Positions 45,824 to 55,238 of a stretch of DNA of 60,748 nucleotides are shown here, piece after piece. A model generated the notes under the pieces. The model made no database searches, was not told the origin of the DNA, and saw nothing but the letters and a program-made list of their open reading frames with translations. Each line of letters starts with the position of its first letter. Positions within the stretch are counted from its first letter, which is position 1. Source of the DNA: a bacterium (GTDB taxonomy: Bacteria > Actinomycetota > Acidimicrobiia > Spongiisociales > Spongiisociaceae). A program made the position numbers and the translations under genes. The DNA lies in the NCBI GenBank assembly GCA_026710435.1, contig JAPOQZ010000069.1, positions 1 to 60,748 on the forward strand. Direction: 5' to 3'.

Positions 45824-46876
45824 ATGAAGGACGGCCGGCGACTCAGCCCGTTGGTATTGCACAGTTGGGCATGCGAGATCTTACTCTCCACCGGCGCGTC
45901 CCAGCCAGCAGCAGAGGCAACCGCGACAGCACTGATTGACGCCAACCTCCGCGGCCTGGACACACACGGCCTAGTCTTGCTCAGGTTGTATCTGCCTCGA
46001 TTGAGGAGTGGAGCAATCGATGGACGGGCGACGCCTGAGATCATCAAGGACCTTCCGGGTGTAGTAGTGGTCGATGCTCGGAACACGCTCGGACCATACG
46101 CGGCGACGATCGCAACGGATCTCTGCTGTGACAGAGCCGAGAGCAACGGTGCTGCTGTCACGCTCGTTCGGAGATCGAACCACTTCGGCGCGGCGTCGGT
46201 GTATTCGGAACAAGCGGTTCGTCGAGGTTGCGTAGCCGTCGTCTTGTCGAATAGCGATCCCGGCTTGGCGCCACGGGGATCGCTCGGTCCGATTCTCGGT
46301 ACCAATCCGTTGGCGATCGCGGTGCCTGCGCGTTCTGAAGAGATCGCACCTTCACTCGATATGGCAACGAGCGTCGTCGCTCTCGGTCGAGTTCGAGCCG
46401 CGGGGCGAGCCGGAGATCGACTTCCGCTAGGGTGGGCGATAGGACCCGACGGAGAACCGACGGAGGATCCCGAACTTGCTCTTGCCGGTAGTCTGCTCCC
46501 AGTCGGGGAACACAAGGGATTTGCACTTGCCTTCATGATTGACACGCTCGCCGGATGTCTAACAGGGGCTCGAACGAGCCCGTCGATCAGTGCCGACCCG
46601 GCCGGTCTCGAGCCACAGCATCTTGGTCACTTCATCCTGGCCATCAACGTAACAGCCGTTGCAAGCACGGCTAGCTTTCACGCATCCGTCGAAGAACTGA
46701 CAGGTGCAGTGCATACGGCGGAGAGGGCTAACGATGTTCCGCCGTTTCTCATCCCTGGAGAACGTGAGGCACGGGTAGCCGCCGAGCGTCGCAGGACGAT
46801 CCCGTTCGGAGATGGAGACTTGGCCTTGCTTGAGTCCCTTGGCCGTGACTACAACGTGACCTTCCCCGGCGGTTAG
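45824..46876 (+). CDS. Malate/L-lactate dehydrogenase (Ldh_2) family oxidoreductase
   Basis: GGAAGGGG sits seven bases before the ATG. The 350-residue protein has the Ldh_2 features: NLRGLDTHGLVLLRLYLPRL, VTLVRRSNHFGAASVYSEQA with the catalytic His, and PILGTNPLAIAVPA followed by LDMATS. The family is unrelated to common LDH and includes ureidoglycolate dehydrogenase, sulfolactate dehydrogenase and Delta1-piperideine-2-carboxylate reductase, using NAD(P). With amidases and hydantoinase-type genes nearby, a 2-hydroxy or imino acid from ring opening is a reasonable substrate guess. An aldo/keto reductase follows two bases later. Confidence 0.88.
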   Translation: MKDGRRLSPLVLHSWACEILLSTGASQPAAEATATALIDANLRGLDTHGLVLLRLYLPRLRSGAIDGRATPEIIKDLPGVVVVDARNTLGPYAATIATDLCCDRAESNGAAVTLVRRSNHFGAASVYSEQAVRRGCVAVVLSNSDPGLAPRGSLGPILGTNPLAIAVPARSEEIAPSLDMATSVVALGRVRAAGRAGDRLPLGWAIGPDGEPTEDPELALAGSLLPVGEHKGFALAFMIDTLAGCLTGARTSPSISADPAGLEPQHLGHFILAINVTAVASTASFHASVEELTGAVHTAERANDVPPFLIPGEREARVAAERRRTIPFGDGDLALLESLGRDYNVTFPGG

Positions 46877-46878
46877 TC

Positions 46879-47685
46879 GTGGAGACACGAGCCTTCGGTT
46901 CCACCGGACTGCAGGTCCCGGTTGTGGGTCTCGGTACATGGTCAACGTTCGATCTTCCGGTCTCACGGCAGTCCACTGCTTCCGAGGTCGTAGCGGAGAC
47001 ATTTGGTAGAGGTACCCGCCTCTTCGACACCTCTCCGATGTACGGACGCTCGGAGGCCGTCCTCTCGAGAGCACTCGCCGATTACCGGACCGAAAGCATC
47101 GTCGCCACGAAGATATGGACGAAATCCGAAACTGAGGGGCATCGGCAGTTCGCTCGCCAAGTCGAACTGTTCGGTGGTCGAATCGACCTGGAGCAGGTGC
47201 ACAACCTCGTTGCCTGGAGAACCCACCTCGCATTCCTTGAGAGGGAACGAGATCAGGGTCGAATCGGACTTATCGGAGCGACCCATCTCGATCAGAGCGC
47301 GTTCGATGAACTCGAAGTGGTTATGAACACCGGCCGCATCGACGCTATCCAGATCCCATACAACCCATTGGAGCGGGAGGTTGAACGGAGAATCCTCCCG
47401 CTTGCAGAGGAACTCGGCCTAGGTGTCATCGTCATGCGACCCTTCGCGGAAGGGGCGCTTCTCCACCCGCCCGATCCATCCGAGATCGAACGGTTGGGAG
47501 TCCGCTCCTGGTCGGAGGCGTTACTCAAGTGGGTGTTGTCCGACAGCCGCGTCCATGTCGTCATACCCGCCACAAGCAAGCGGGCACACGCGCGACTCAA
47601 CGCACTTGCGGGGAGTCCTCCGTACCTGGATGCCGACCATCGAGCCGTCGTCGAGCGCCTCGCGGGCGATCAGGGGACCGTTTGA
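46879..47685 (+). CDS. Aldo/keto reductase
   Basis: The GTG start comes two bases after the dehydrogenase stop. The 268-residue barrel opens with FGSTGLQVPVVGLGTW. Catalytic residues are seen in RLFDTSPMYGRSE (Asp and Tyr), IVATKIW (Lys) and LEQVHNL (His). IQIPYNPLEREVERRILPLA and HVVIPATSK follow, as in the AKR family. It reduces a carbonyl with NADPH. It ends the plus-strand catabolic series; the substrate is unknown. Confidence 0.9.
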   Translation: METRAFGSTGLQVPVVGLGTWSTFDLPVSRQSTASEVVAETFGRGTRLFDTSPMYGRSEAVLSRALADYRTESIVATKIWTKSETEGHRQFARQVELFGGRIDLEQVHNLVAWRTHLAFLERERDQGRIGLIGATHLDQSAFDELEVVMNTGRIDAIQIPYNPLEREVERRILPLAEELGLGVIVMRPFAEGALLHPPDPSEIERLGVRSWSEALLKWVLSDSRVHVVIPATSKRAHARLNALAGSPPYLDADHRAVVERLAGDQGTV

Positions 47686-47965
47686 GAAGGAGGCTCGCTC
47701 GACCCTCCGCGGACCGTGGCCCCTCGGATTCTGAAGCCGACACGTACCACTCGCCCAGACAGACTCGGACGCCGGCCGGACCGACTGATTGCATTACCGG
47801 CTCTTACCGACTGCCGACTACCAGGACCACCCACAAGGATTGTGGGGAGCCGATGCTGGGATCGGTAGTGGCGTTTAAGAAGATCCGGGGGAGGAACTCA
47901 GGGGGGATTTCCAGTGCTGGCCATCCTCGGACGCCCTGACCGTTAGGTTCGACTCCTTGACCGCA

Positions 47966-49528
47966 ATGGAGTCACCTTCGTCGCTGTCGCCCTCCGTGGA
48001 ACGTCGCCGCCACGACCTCGATGCTCTGCGAGGGTTCGCCATGTTGCTGGGCATCGGCCTGCATGCTTCGCTGGCCTTTTTCCCTGCGCCTTGGTGGGTC
48101 CAGGACCGCACTTCCGGGCTCGACGGACTGTTCGACGAGTTCCTGTGGGCTGTCCATGGCTTTCGCATGCCCGTGTTCTTCCTGATGAGCGGGTTCTTCA
48201 CCGCTCTACTGTGGCGACGTCGCGGCCTGGGCGCCCTGCTGAACCACCGGCTAAGGCGGGTAGCCCTTCCGCTACTGATCGGCCTGCTGACGATCGTGCC
48301 GCTGACCACCTTCGTCGGTGATTGGGCGGCCCGGTCCGCACCCGCCACGCAACCGGCGGAGGATGACATCTGGGGCCGCGTGTTCGCCGGCGATGTTTCC
48401 GGGGTCGAGCGACTGCTGGACGAAGGCTTCGATGTCGACCTGCGTGGGGAGCCGGGGGGATGGACGATTCTCCACGCGGCCGCATTCACCGGCGATACCG
48501 ACATGGTAGACCTGCTGCTCTCGCGTGGCTCCGAGCCGGCACCGGTCGCTACCGCCTCGGAGGGTGAGACGCCCCTCGGGGTGGCCTTCCACTTCGGCCA
48601 CGAGGAAGCGGCCGACATGTTGGTCGCCTACGGAGGTGGTGATCCTCTTCCCGAAGGGATCGAGTGGTCGGAGATACCCGGATGGGGAGCAGGTTCCGCC
48701 GACGCGGGCAACGGCGACGGTTCGGCCGACGGGCTGGACCTGTCCGAAATCCAACGCTTCTACCACCTCTGGTTCCTCTGGTTCCTCCTGTGGCTGGTGG
48801 CAGGTTTCGGGATTGTGGCATGGGTGGTGGATCGCCGGGATCCTCGCGGCGCCCGGCAGGCGGACTGGCCTCGGTGGGTCATGTGGTCGATGATCCCTCT
48901 CACGATCGTTCCGCAGTTGCTCATGGGCGAGGGAGGTACCTACCCGGTCTTCGGGCCGGATACGTCGGACGGCTTCGTTCCCCTTCCCCACGTCCTGGCC
49001 TACTACGCCACCTTCTTCGCGTTCGGGGCGCTGATGTACCGGCGCCCCGGCCGCAGCGGCGCACTCCTGGTCGACACGGTCGGAAGACCGTGGTGGCTGT
49101 TCCTGCCGGTCTCGTTCCTGATCGTGCTGCCGGCGGGTCTGGTGTTCACTTTCGACGAGGCGGCTTTCTCGTGGCCCGTCGCCTCGGTGCTGCAGGTGGT
49201 GTACGCTTGGGGGATGTCCCTCGGCCTGATCGGGCTGTTCCGTATCCTGATCCCGCGGGAACTCCGGGGTGTCCGTTACCTCTCGGACTCCGCCTACTGG
49301 CTGTACGTCGCTCACCTTCCGGTGGTGGTGATTGCGCAAGCGATCGTGCGGGATTGGAACCTTCCCGCAGAAGCGAAGTTCCTGCTCATCTCGGTGGTGG
49401 TGACAGCCATTCTTCTGCTGAGCTATCAGTTCCTAGTCCGTTACACCCTGATCGGAACGATGTTGAACGGAAAGAGAGTCCGCCGTCCGCACGCATCGGA
49501 CCGACGACCGGCCCGTAGCGCAACCTGA
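47966..49528 (+). CDS. Acyltransferase-3 family membrane protein with inserted ankyrin repeats
   Basis: I choose the ATG at 47966 over a TTG three codons earlier; the product has 520 residues. RRHDLDALRGFAMLLGIGLH (14-33) is the first span and catalytic His of acyltransferase-3/OPG-C proteins. FRMPVFFLMSGFFTALLW and NHRLRRVALPLLIG follow. Between the third span and the next (residues about 132-229) lie ankyrin repeats, the clearest GGWTILHAAAFTGDTDMVDL. At least six more spans follow, including FYHLWFLWFLLWLV. Such enzymes move acyl groups to extracytoplasmic glycans or lipids; the ankyrin part probably faces outside or inside as a binding module. It is monocistronic. Confidence 0.85.
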   Translation: MESPSSLSPSVERRRHDLDALRGFAMLLGIGLHASLAFFPAPWWVQDRTSGLDGLFDEFLWAVHGFRMPVFFLMSGFFTALLWRRRGLGALLNHRLRRVALPLLIGLLTIVPLTTFVGDWAARSAPATQPAEDDIWGRVFAGDVSGVERLLDEGFDVDLRGEPGGWTILHAAAFTGDTDMVDLLLSRGSEPAPVATASEGETPLGVAFHFGHEEAADMLVAYGGGDPLPEGIEWSEIPGWGAGSADAGNGDGSADGLDLSEIQRFYHLWFLWFLLWLVAGFGIVAWVVDRRDPRGARQADWPRWVMWSMIPLTIVPQLLMGEGGTYPVFGPDTSDGFVPLPHVLAYYATFFAFGALMYRRPGRSGALLVDTVGRPWWLFLPVSFLIVLPAGLVFTFDEAAFSWPVASVLQVVYAWGMSLGLIGLFRILIPRELRGVRYLSDSAYWLYVAHLPVVVIAQAIVRDWNLPAEAKFLLISVVVTAILLLSYQFLVRYTLIGTMLNGKRVRRPHASDRRPARSAT

Positions 49529-49585
49529 CCGTGGTCGTTCTGTTGCTGGGTGGTGCTGTGCCGGAGGCTCGCGAGACCGACGCTC

Positions 49586-49993
49586 CTACACCGCCCCGCG
49601 TGGTGGCACGATCACGTCGCATCTCGGTCCCGAGGCACGGCTGAGTCTGCGGTCGAGGGTCACCAGCGGAAACCGCAGTACCTCGGCCAGAGCCACGTAC
49701 CAGGCGTCGTAGCTGGTTAGATTGGAGCGAAGCTCCCAAACCCGGTCTGCCACGGGAGCGAACGGGTAGACCTCAATGTCGAGCCGGAGCAGGTCGCGAT
49801 GGGATGCCGTGGCCTCCAGCCGCGAGATCCGGCTGCTCTGCTCAATCCGCCGCAGGATGTTGGTCGCTTCTACCAGGGCCAGTTCCGGGACAGCGAGCGG
49901 ACCGTCCGAGATAACCTCCTCTGCCCAGGAGCCGGTGTTGCCGCTATCGACGAGCGCCGCGACCAGCACCGAAGCGTCGATGACCGCCTTCAC
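49586..49993 (-). CDS. vapC: PIN-domain toxin (VapC/FitB type)
   Basis: The 135-residue protein has a full set of PIN acids: VIDASVLVAAL (Asp6), ALVEATNILRR (Glu), LTSYDAWYVALAE (Asp) and LVTLDRRL (Asp). It should be an active Mg-dependent RNase. It starts in an overlap with the antitoxin gene, whose operator lies upstream. It is encoded just after the hut operon on the same strand but has its own control. Confidence 0.9.
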   Translation of the reverse strand: MKAVIDASVLVAALVDSGNTGSWAEEVISDGPLAVPELALVEATNILRRIEQSSRISRLEATASHRDLLRLDIEVYPFAPVADRVWELRSNLTSYDAWYVALAEVLRFPLVTLDRRLSRASGPRCDVIVPPRGAV

Positions 49994-50226
49994 TTCCGGT
50001 CAGCGTCTCGCGCCTCGATGATCACCGAGCTCGGAACGATGGTCTTCGCATCTGCCTTGCGCCGGCGGATCTCGGCGAGCAGGGTGCTCGGGGACGGTCG
50101 TGAAGCGATGCGTTCGAGTTCGGTTCGCAGGAACTCCTGCATCGACTGGCGGTTGAGGGCGGCTCTGGCGGCCAGTTCGTCGCGGACTGCCTCCGGGACG
50201 CCTCGGATGGTGATCTGTACCGGCAT
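49990..50226 (-). CDS. vapB: FitA/VapB-type ribbon-helix-helix antitoxin
   Basis: From the ATG at 50226 the 78-residue product reads PVQITIRGVPEAVRDELAAR, then NRQSMQEFLRTELERIAS, the classic FitA-type RHH domain, with a basic/acidic tail. I reject a start six codons upstream because it would lie inside the operator. There is no clear ribosome site, so the message may be leaderless. It overlaps vapC by four bases. Confidence 0.88.
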   Translation of the reverse strand: MPVQITIRGVPEAVRDELAARAALNRQSMQEFLRTELERIASRPSPSTLLAEIRRRKADAKTIVPSSVIIEARDADRK

Positions 50227-50263
50227 GCTTGCAGAATGACACAACAGCCATCATTCTGCAAGC
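50227..50263. promoter_or_regulatory. Inverted-repeat operator of the vapBC pair
   Basis: GCTTGCAGAATGA and TCATTCTGCAAGC are perfect 13-base arms over an 11-base spacer, directly before the antitoxin ATG. Position and 37-base span resemble the inverted repeat bound by FitAB, pointing to autoregulation. Confidence 0.8.
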
Positions 50264-50272
50264 GTTGCTCGA

Positions 50273-51073
50273 TCAGGCAAGCATCACATCCCTGTAGATG
50301 GCGCAGCCGGCCGCTACGACGCCATCCAGCGACGGTACGTCTACGGGTCCGACCGCAACGAGGGCTGCGGTGAGGCTCTTACGTATGGTGGGATCGAGGT
50401 GCGACCCCAGGGTGAAGGGTGGCGCCGGCCAGTCGGCCGTACGGTCGATGACACGGACGTTGGCGGCCGCGGCCGGTTCCGTAGCCAGCACGTGTTCCCA
50501 GATCGTGATATCGATGGCCGCTACGTCACATGCCTGATCCGCCACAGCCTGGATCGAGGCCCGATGCGACCCGGTGACTGTTTGATCGACGAACCAGGCA
50601 CCGGGGAAGGACCGCTCGATGTGAGCCTTGAGCCCTAGAAACCCGGACCAGGACTCGACCTCGTTGACCGCCAGCCTCGTTTCCAGCGCGGCGCGGAGAG
50701 ACGAGGGTCCGTCTGCCCGGGCGATGATCACCGAGTGGTAGATAGGTTCCCCGTGCCCGGCGAAGATGGGTGCGGCCACGACCTCGTGGGAGGTCCGGCC
50801 CGTCGAGATGAGAAGCGCGGTCGGATACCCGCACATCCACACGAGATCCAGTGCGGGAGCCTGCTGGTATGCCGTGGCTGTGCTCCTGGCCGACGCGGTA
50901 TCGAGAGCCACCTCGATACCCGTCACCCCCGCCAGATAACGGACCAGATCTCCCATGATGGGAAAGCTGTTGTCGCCCAGATAGGTAGCAGCCCTGACAG
51001 GTGCCTCGGCTTGGGTGTTCAAGGAGTACCACCCCTCGTGCTCGCGGTCGGACGTCCGGCCTACCTCATCCAT
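50273..51073 (-). CDS. PhnD-like periplasmic-binding-fold protein without signal peptide
   Basis: The frame is open to 51190, but recognisable similarity begins around AATYLGDNSFPIMGDLVRYL, so I take the ATG at 51073 (267 residues); a GTG at 51190 is possible. VWMCGYPTALLI, GHGEPIYHSVIIARADG, SWSGFLGLKAHIE, TGSHRASIQAVADQACDVAA and AAIDITIWEH match the PhnD/phosphonate-type binding fold. No signal peptide or lipobox is visible and no transporter permease or ATPase lies nearby, so it may act in the cytoplasm as a sensor or be exported by another route. It is the last gene of the hut operon. Confidence 0.7.
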   Translation of the reverse strand: MDEVGRTSDREHEGWYSLNTQAEAPVRAATYLGDNSFPIMGDLVRYLAGVTGIEVALDTASARSTATAYQQAPALDLVWMCGYPTALLISTGRTSHEVVAAPIFAGHGEPIYHSVIIARADGPSSLRAALETRLAVNEVESWSGFLGLKAHIERSFPGAWFVDQTVTGSHRASIQAVADQACDVAAIDITIWEHVLATEPAAAANVRVIDRTADWPAPPFTLGSHLDPTIRKSLTAALVAVGPVDVPSLDGVVAAGCAIYRDVMLA

Positions 51074-51220
51074 GGACTTGCCGCTGCCAGAGGGTTGCCG
51101 ACTACCTAAGACGGTACTGAGAACCGGATCCTGCAAGGACTCGCCCACGAAACAATACCGGGCCCGCCGGTTGTGGACCTCGCCGCCCACCTCCCTCGGA
51201 GGTTGTCTCTCAGCACCCTC

Positions 51221-52678
51221 CTATACCCAGGGACTGTTCGAGTTGCGGCTGCCGAAGGTTCCGCCGGTGCGGTACCGGTCGAGGGTGAACGGCTTCAACT
51301 CGTAGGGCTTGTCGCCATAGACGAGCATCTGGGCGGTGAGCTTGCCCACCCCGATCATCTTGAACCCGTGGTTGGAGTCGGCGATCACCCATGCGTTGTC
51401 GGTGAGGTGGTCGAACACGGGGACGTTGTCCGGCGTGAAAGCGCCTATTCCACCGTTCCGGCGGTCCTTGAAGTAGGGCCGCAGGTTCTCGAGCCGCTTG
51501 AAGAGCATGCCGAGCGCCGAGCAGTAGTAGTCGGCGAACCATTCCTCCGCCTGGTAGAGGTCGTTGAGATGGCCGTAGGGCTCCACCTCCGCGCGGGGAC
51601 CGATCTTGATGGGAATCGTCCCCCCCTGGAGACCGGGAGCGCCCACCCGCTCGGCCGCGTAGCGCGTGTACACGTAGGTGTGGTCCAGGATCATCGTGCC
51701 GTCCTCGCCGTACACCGGTGTGTCCAGCAACTCCACGTGCAGGACGGGCGAGTCCCGGTACTGGGCGGTCCGGAAGTCGACACCCTCGGGGAGGAGGACT
51801 TCACCTTCCAGGAGGCGCCAGTAGGTCCACATATCCATCTGTTCCTCGGTGTGGCCGTCGGGATACACGACGTCGAGGTGGGACGGCCCTCCGAGCCATT
51901 CCCAGTGCTGGGGTGTCCACGCCCCGGCGCCGACGACGACCTGCTCGCACGAGATCGATCCGTGGTCGGTCTCGACCGCGGTCACGGACCCCGATGCGTC
52001 CCGCTCGTAGCCGGTGACGGTGGTCCCGTAGACCCGCTGCACGCCCCACTGGCGGCACTTCTGGTCGAGGCCCCACACTGCGATGTGGGTGCCGGCGTAA
52101 CCGGACCGGTGTTCGTGGAGCACGACGTCGCAGTTCTCGGTCTTGAAGTCAGGCCACAGCTTGGTCAGGAACGCGTGGGCGTCCGAGCCCGTGTACATGT
52201 CGGACGGGTACCCGCTGGCTGCCTGCGACGCGTGGAGCTCGACGTAGTCCTCTTCCTGGTTCGCCTCACCGACGGATACGTAGCCGACCTGCTGGAAGCC
52301 GAAGTTCACCGGATCGGATTCCCACACCTCCACGCTGGCGCGCAGGATGGGGTGCAGCTGGTTGGTCATGTAGAGGTTGCGGACGCAGCCGCATGCCAGG
52401 CCCGTGGCACCGGCACCCGGTCCCTGCTTGTCGATCAGCACCACGTCGCTTCCCTTGCCCCTGCCTGATCGCTCCAGGTACATGGCCAGGTGGTAGGCAC
52501 TCGACAGGCCGTGGACACCGGCGCCGACCACGACGAACCGGGCGCTCGGCGGCAGGGGCACGGAGTCGAAGACCGGTATGGCCGGTGGGTTGGTCAGGCA
52601 ACCGTCGACCTCGGGAGGCAGCGGGCGGTTGGCAAACGGATACCACTGGTTGTGTCCGGTGGGGTTGGGGAGGCTCAT
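51221..52678 (-). CDS. FAD-dependent amino-acid/N-methyl oxidoreductase (DAO family)
   Basis: The ATG at 52678 overlaps the hutI stop in ATGA; the product has 485 residues. [20 protein letters not shown] is the dinucleotide-binding GxGxx[21 protein letters not shown] and [18 protein letters not shown] near the middle, then [15 protein letters not shown] and [12 protein letters not shown], are typical of DAO-family oxidases such as sarcosine and dimethylglycine oxidases. A Cys-rich CGCVRN after the FAD loop is unusual. Here it may demethylate or oxidise an N-methylated amino acid linked to histidine breakdown. Confidence 0.82.
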   Translation of the reverse strand: MSLPNPTGHNQWYPFANRPLPPEVDGCLTNPPAIPVFDSVPLPPSARFVVVGAGVHGLSSAYHLAMYLERSGRGKGSDVVLIDKQGPGAGATGLACGCVRNLYMTNQLHPILRASVEVWESDPVNFGFQQVGYVSVGEANQEEDYVELHASQAASGYPSDMYTGSDAHAFLTKLWPDFKTENCDVVLHEHRSGYAGTHIAVWGLDQKCRQWGVQRVYGTTVTGYERDASGSVTAVETDHGSISCEQVVVGAGAWTPQHWEWLGGPSHLDVVYPDGHTEEQMDMWTYWRLLEGEVLLPEGVDFRTAQYRDSPVLHVELLDTPVYGEDGTMILDHTYVYTRYAAERVGAPGLQGGTIPIKIGPRAEVEPYGHLNDLYQAEEWFADYYCSALGMLFKRLENLRPYFKDRRNGGIGAFTPDNVPVFDHLTDNAWVIADSNHGFKMIGVGKLTAQMLVYGDKPYELKPFTLDRYRTGGTFGSRNSNSPWV

Positions 52679-53874
52679 GAGCTTGCCTTTCTCCTTCGGG
52701 TTTCGTGTTCGGTGGATGGTTGTACGTAGTCGGCGCCGAGGGTCCGCCATATGAGGGGGACACCCGGGCGGTAGGCGAGATGGTGGCGGCTCGGTGCGTC
52801 GATGATGGTGAGGTGGGCAGGGCCATCAGGCGCCAGCCGCCCCACATCGTTCCTGCGCAGCGCGGCCGCCCCTCCGGTCGTGGCGGCGGCGATCGCCTCG
52901 TCGATGGTCATGTTCATGTCGCGGACCGCCAGAGCGATGCAGAACGAGATCGAGGTTGTGTAACTCGACCCGGGGTTGCAATTGGATGCGATCGCCACGG
53001 TGACTCCTGCGTCGATAGCGCGGCGGGCGTCCGGATAGGGCTGGCGCGTGGAGAAATCCGCCGAGGGCAAGAAGGTCGCTACGGTGTCGCTTGCCGCGAG
53101 GGCTTCGATGTCGTCGCCGGACAGGTAGGTGCAGTGATCGACGGACGCGCAGCCCATGTCCACTCCGAGCCGGACCCCGGGCCCGTAGTCCAGTTGGTTG
53201 GCGTGCAGGCGCAACCCGAGACCAGCAGCTCGCCCGGCTTCCAACACCGCCCTCGACTGGTCGGCGTCAAAGGCGCCCTCCTCGCAGAACGCATCGATCC
53301 AGCGGACATGGGGTCGAACCGCGTCCAGCATCGGTCCGCAGACCAGGTCGACGTAGTCGTCGGTACGGCCCAGGTACTCGTCCGGCACCACGTGGGCCCC
53401 CATGAAGGTGGTCTCGGAGGTCACCCCGGCCGCCACCGACGTGGTCTCGGCCTCGGACTCGACCGACAACCCGTAACCGGACTTGATCTCGACCGTGGTC
53501 GTACCGGCGCGATGAGCCTCGTGGAGGTGGCGGTCGAGTCCTTCCCGCAGTGCTTCTCGTCCGGCCGCCCGAGTGGCCTGCATCGTGACACGTATCCCGC
53601 CCCCGTCGTAGGGTTCACCCGCCATGCGCCGGGTGAACTCTTCCGCCCGGTCACCCGCGAAGACCATATGGGTGTGGGAGTCCACGAACCCGGGAAGCAC
53701 ACACCTGCCACCGGCATCGAGGCGCTCATCCGCGACCGCGCCCGCCGCACCGACCGAGACGACGGTGGCCCCGTCGACCACCACCGAAGCGTTCTCGATG
53801 ATCCCGAGAGGCCCGGCCCCGAGTTCGGGAGCATTGGTGACCAACTCGCCGATGTTGTCGATCACCAGGGTCAT
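52675..53874 (-). CDS. hutI: Imidazolonepropionase
   Basis: The 399-residue amidohydrolase opens the imidazolone ring of 4-imidazolone-5-propionate to N-formimino-glutamate. The metal site begins [14 protein letters not shown] (His67, His69) and continues with [25 protein letters not shown] and [21 protein letters not shown] and [11 protein letters not shown] are HutI hallmarks. The ATG at 53874 overlaps the hutF stop, and its stop overlaps the oxidoreductase start. Confidence 0.95.
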   Translation of the reverse strand: MTLVIDNIGELVTNAPELGAGPLGIIENASVVVDGATVVSVGAAGAVADERLDAGGRCVLPGFVDSHTHMVFAGDRAEEFTRRMAGEPYDGGGIRVTMQATRAAGREALREGLDRHLHEAHRAGTTTVEIKSGYGLSVESEAETTSVAAGVTSETTFMGAHVVPDEYLGRTDDYVDLVCGPMLDAVRPHVRWIDAFCEEGAFDADQSRAVLEAGRAAGLGLRLHANQLDYGPGVRLGVDMGCASVDHCTYLSGDDIEALAASDTVATFLPSADFSTRQPYPDARRAIDAGVTVAIASNCNPGSSYTTSISFCIALAVRDMNMTIDEAIAAATTGGAAALRRNDVGRLAPDGPAHLTIIDAPSRHHLAYRPGVPLIWRTLGADYVQPSTEHETRRRKASS

Positions 53875-55238
53875 GCCGCTACCACCTTGGCGATGGCAGA
53901 GTCGAGTGCGTCGGCAACGTTGAAGGAGACATGGGCTCCATCGACCACGACCGGCCGTCCGCCGACCACCAGGCTGTGGACGTCGGTGCTCAAGGCGGCG
54001 AATACAACCGCTGAGAGAGCACTCTCGCCGTCGATCCCGGCGAGACGGACCGAGTCCAGCCTGATGCTGGTGAAGTCGGCCAGATGGCCTGGGCTGATGG
54101 TGCCTCCGTCGCGCCAACCCAGCGACCTGTACCCGTTTGCGGTGGCGATGGAGCCGAGGCTCTCGACGGAGTGGATACCGCGACGGTTTGTCAGGACACG
54201 CTGGCCCAACTCCACGGCTCGTGATTCCTCGAGGATGTCGATGACGGCATGCGAGTCCGAACCCACGCAGAGGGCCGCACCGGCGCGGGCCAATCGCTCG
54301 CTGGGACCGATCCCGTCGGCCAGGTCGCGTTCGGTGGTGGGACAGATGCAAACGTGCGCCCCCGCCTCGCCGATGAGGCCTATGTCGGCGTCGGCGAGGT
54401 GCGTGGCGTGTACCAGGGTGGTGTCCGGGCCGAGCGCACCGGCGCCGGACAGAACGGCGGTTGGGGATCGGCCGTGCACATCCCGGCAGGCCTCGTTCTC
54501 GGCGGGCTGCTCGGAGACGTGGACGTGAAGGGGCAGGCCGTTCTCGCCCGCCCAGCGCGCCGCGCTGCCGATCGCTTCCGGATCGACGGCGCGGACGGAG
54601 TGAACGGCCGCTCCGACCTTCGTGCGGGGTCCGTAATCGCTCGCCGCCAGCTGTGTCACCCGTTCCGTCCAGACGTGCACGGTCCCGTCGCTGAACCGGG
54701 CCTGTTCAGGAGACGGCCGGGCATACCCCGATGGCGACGCCGGAGCGAACCCACCGTGCAGGTACAGCGTGTCGAGCAGGGTCAGGCGGATCCCGGCGTC
54801 TCGGGCCGCGGCCATCAGGCTGAGCCCGGTGGCGTTCCGGTCGTCGTAGGGATCCCCGCCCGGCCGGTGGTGGACGTAGTGGAACTCGCCGACGACTCCG
54901 ACGCCCGCCAGAGCCATCTCGGCAAAGGTGGCCCGGGCGAGCCGGTAGTAATTGTCGGGATCGAGGTTGGCAGCCACCCGGTACATCAGGTCGCGCCAGG
55001 TCCAGAAGGTTCCCTGCCCGCCCTGGGTTCGGCCCCGCAGGGCGCGGTGAAAGGCGTGACTGTGGGCGTTGGCCAGCGCAGGAAGGGTCAGGCCGGCGAG
55101 GGGAGTGGAGTCCCGAGGGGGGGAGACCTGCCCGGAGACGACGGAGACGATCCGGTCACCGTCGACTTCGATCAGGACGCCGGGCGTGGCCTTCGGACCT
55201 CCCAGCCAGGCGAGTTCGCACCAGTATCCGACGGTCAC
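53871..55238 (-). CDS. hutF: Formimidoylglutamate deiminase
   Basis: The GTG at 55238 shares GTGA with the deformylase stop; the product has 455 residues. [15 protein letters not shown] (57-71) is the HutF metal site. [32 protein letters not shown] and [17 protein letters not shown] are diagnostic, and [19 protein letters not shown] carries the late Asp/His. HutF converts formimino-glutamate to N-formyl-glutamate and ammonia, so the pathway here needs an N-formylglutamate deformylase. Confidence 0.95.
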   Translation of the reverse strand: MTVGYWCELAWLGGPKATPGVLIEVDGDRIVSVVSGQVSPPRDSTPLAGLTLPALANAHSHAFHRALRGRTQGGQGTFWTWRDLMYRVAANLDPDNYYRLARATFAEMALAGVGVVGEFHYVHHRPGGDPYDDRNATGLSLMAAARDAGIRLTLLDTLYLHGGFAPASPSGYARPSPEQARFSDGTVHVWTERVTQLAASDYGPRTKVGAAVHSVRAVDPEAIGSAARWAGENGLPLHVHVSEQPAENEACRDVHGRSPTAVLSGAGALGPDTTLVHATHLADADIGLIGEAGAHVCICPTTERDLADGIGPSERLARAGAALCVGSDSHAVIDILEESRAVELGQRVLTNRRGIHSVESLGSIATANGYRSLGWRDGGTISPGHLADFTSIRLDSVRLAGIDGESALSAVVFAALSTDVHSLVVGGRPVVVDGAHVSFNVADALDSAIAKVVAA

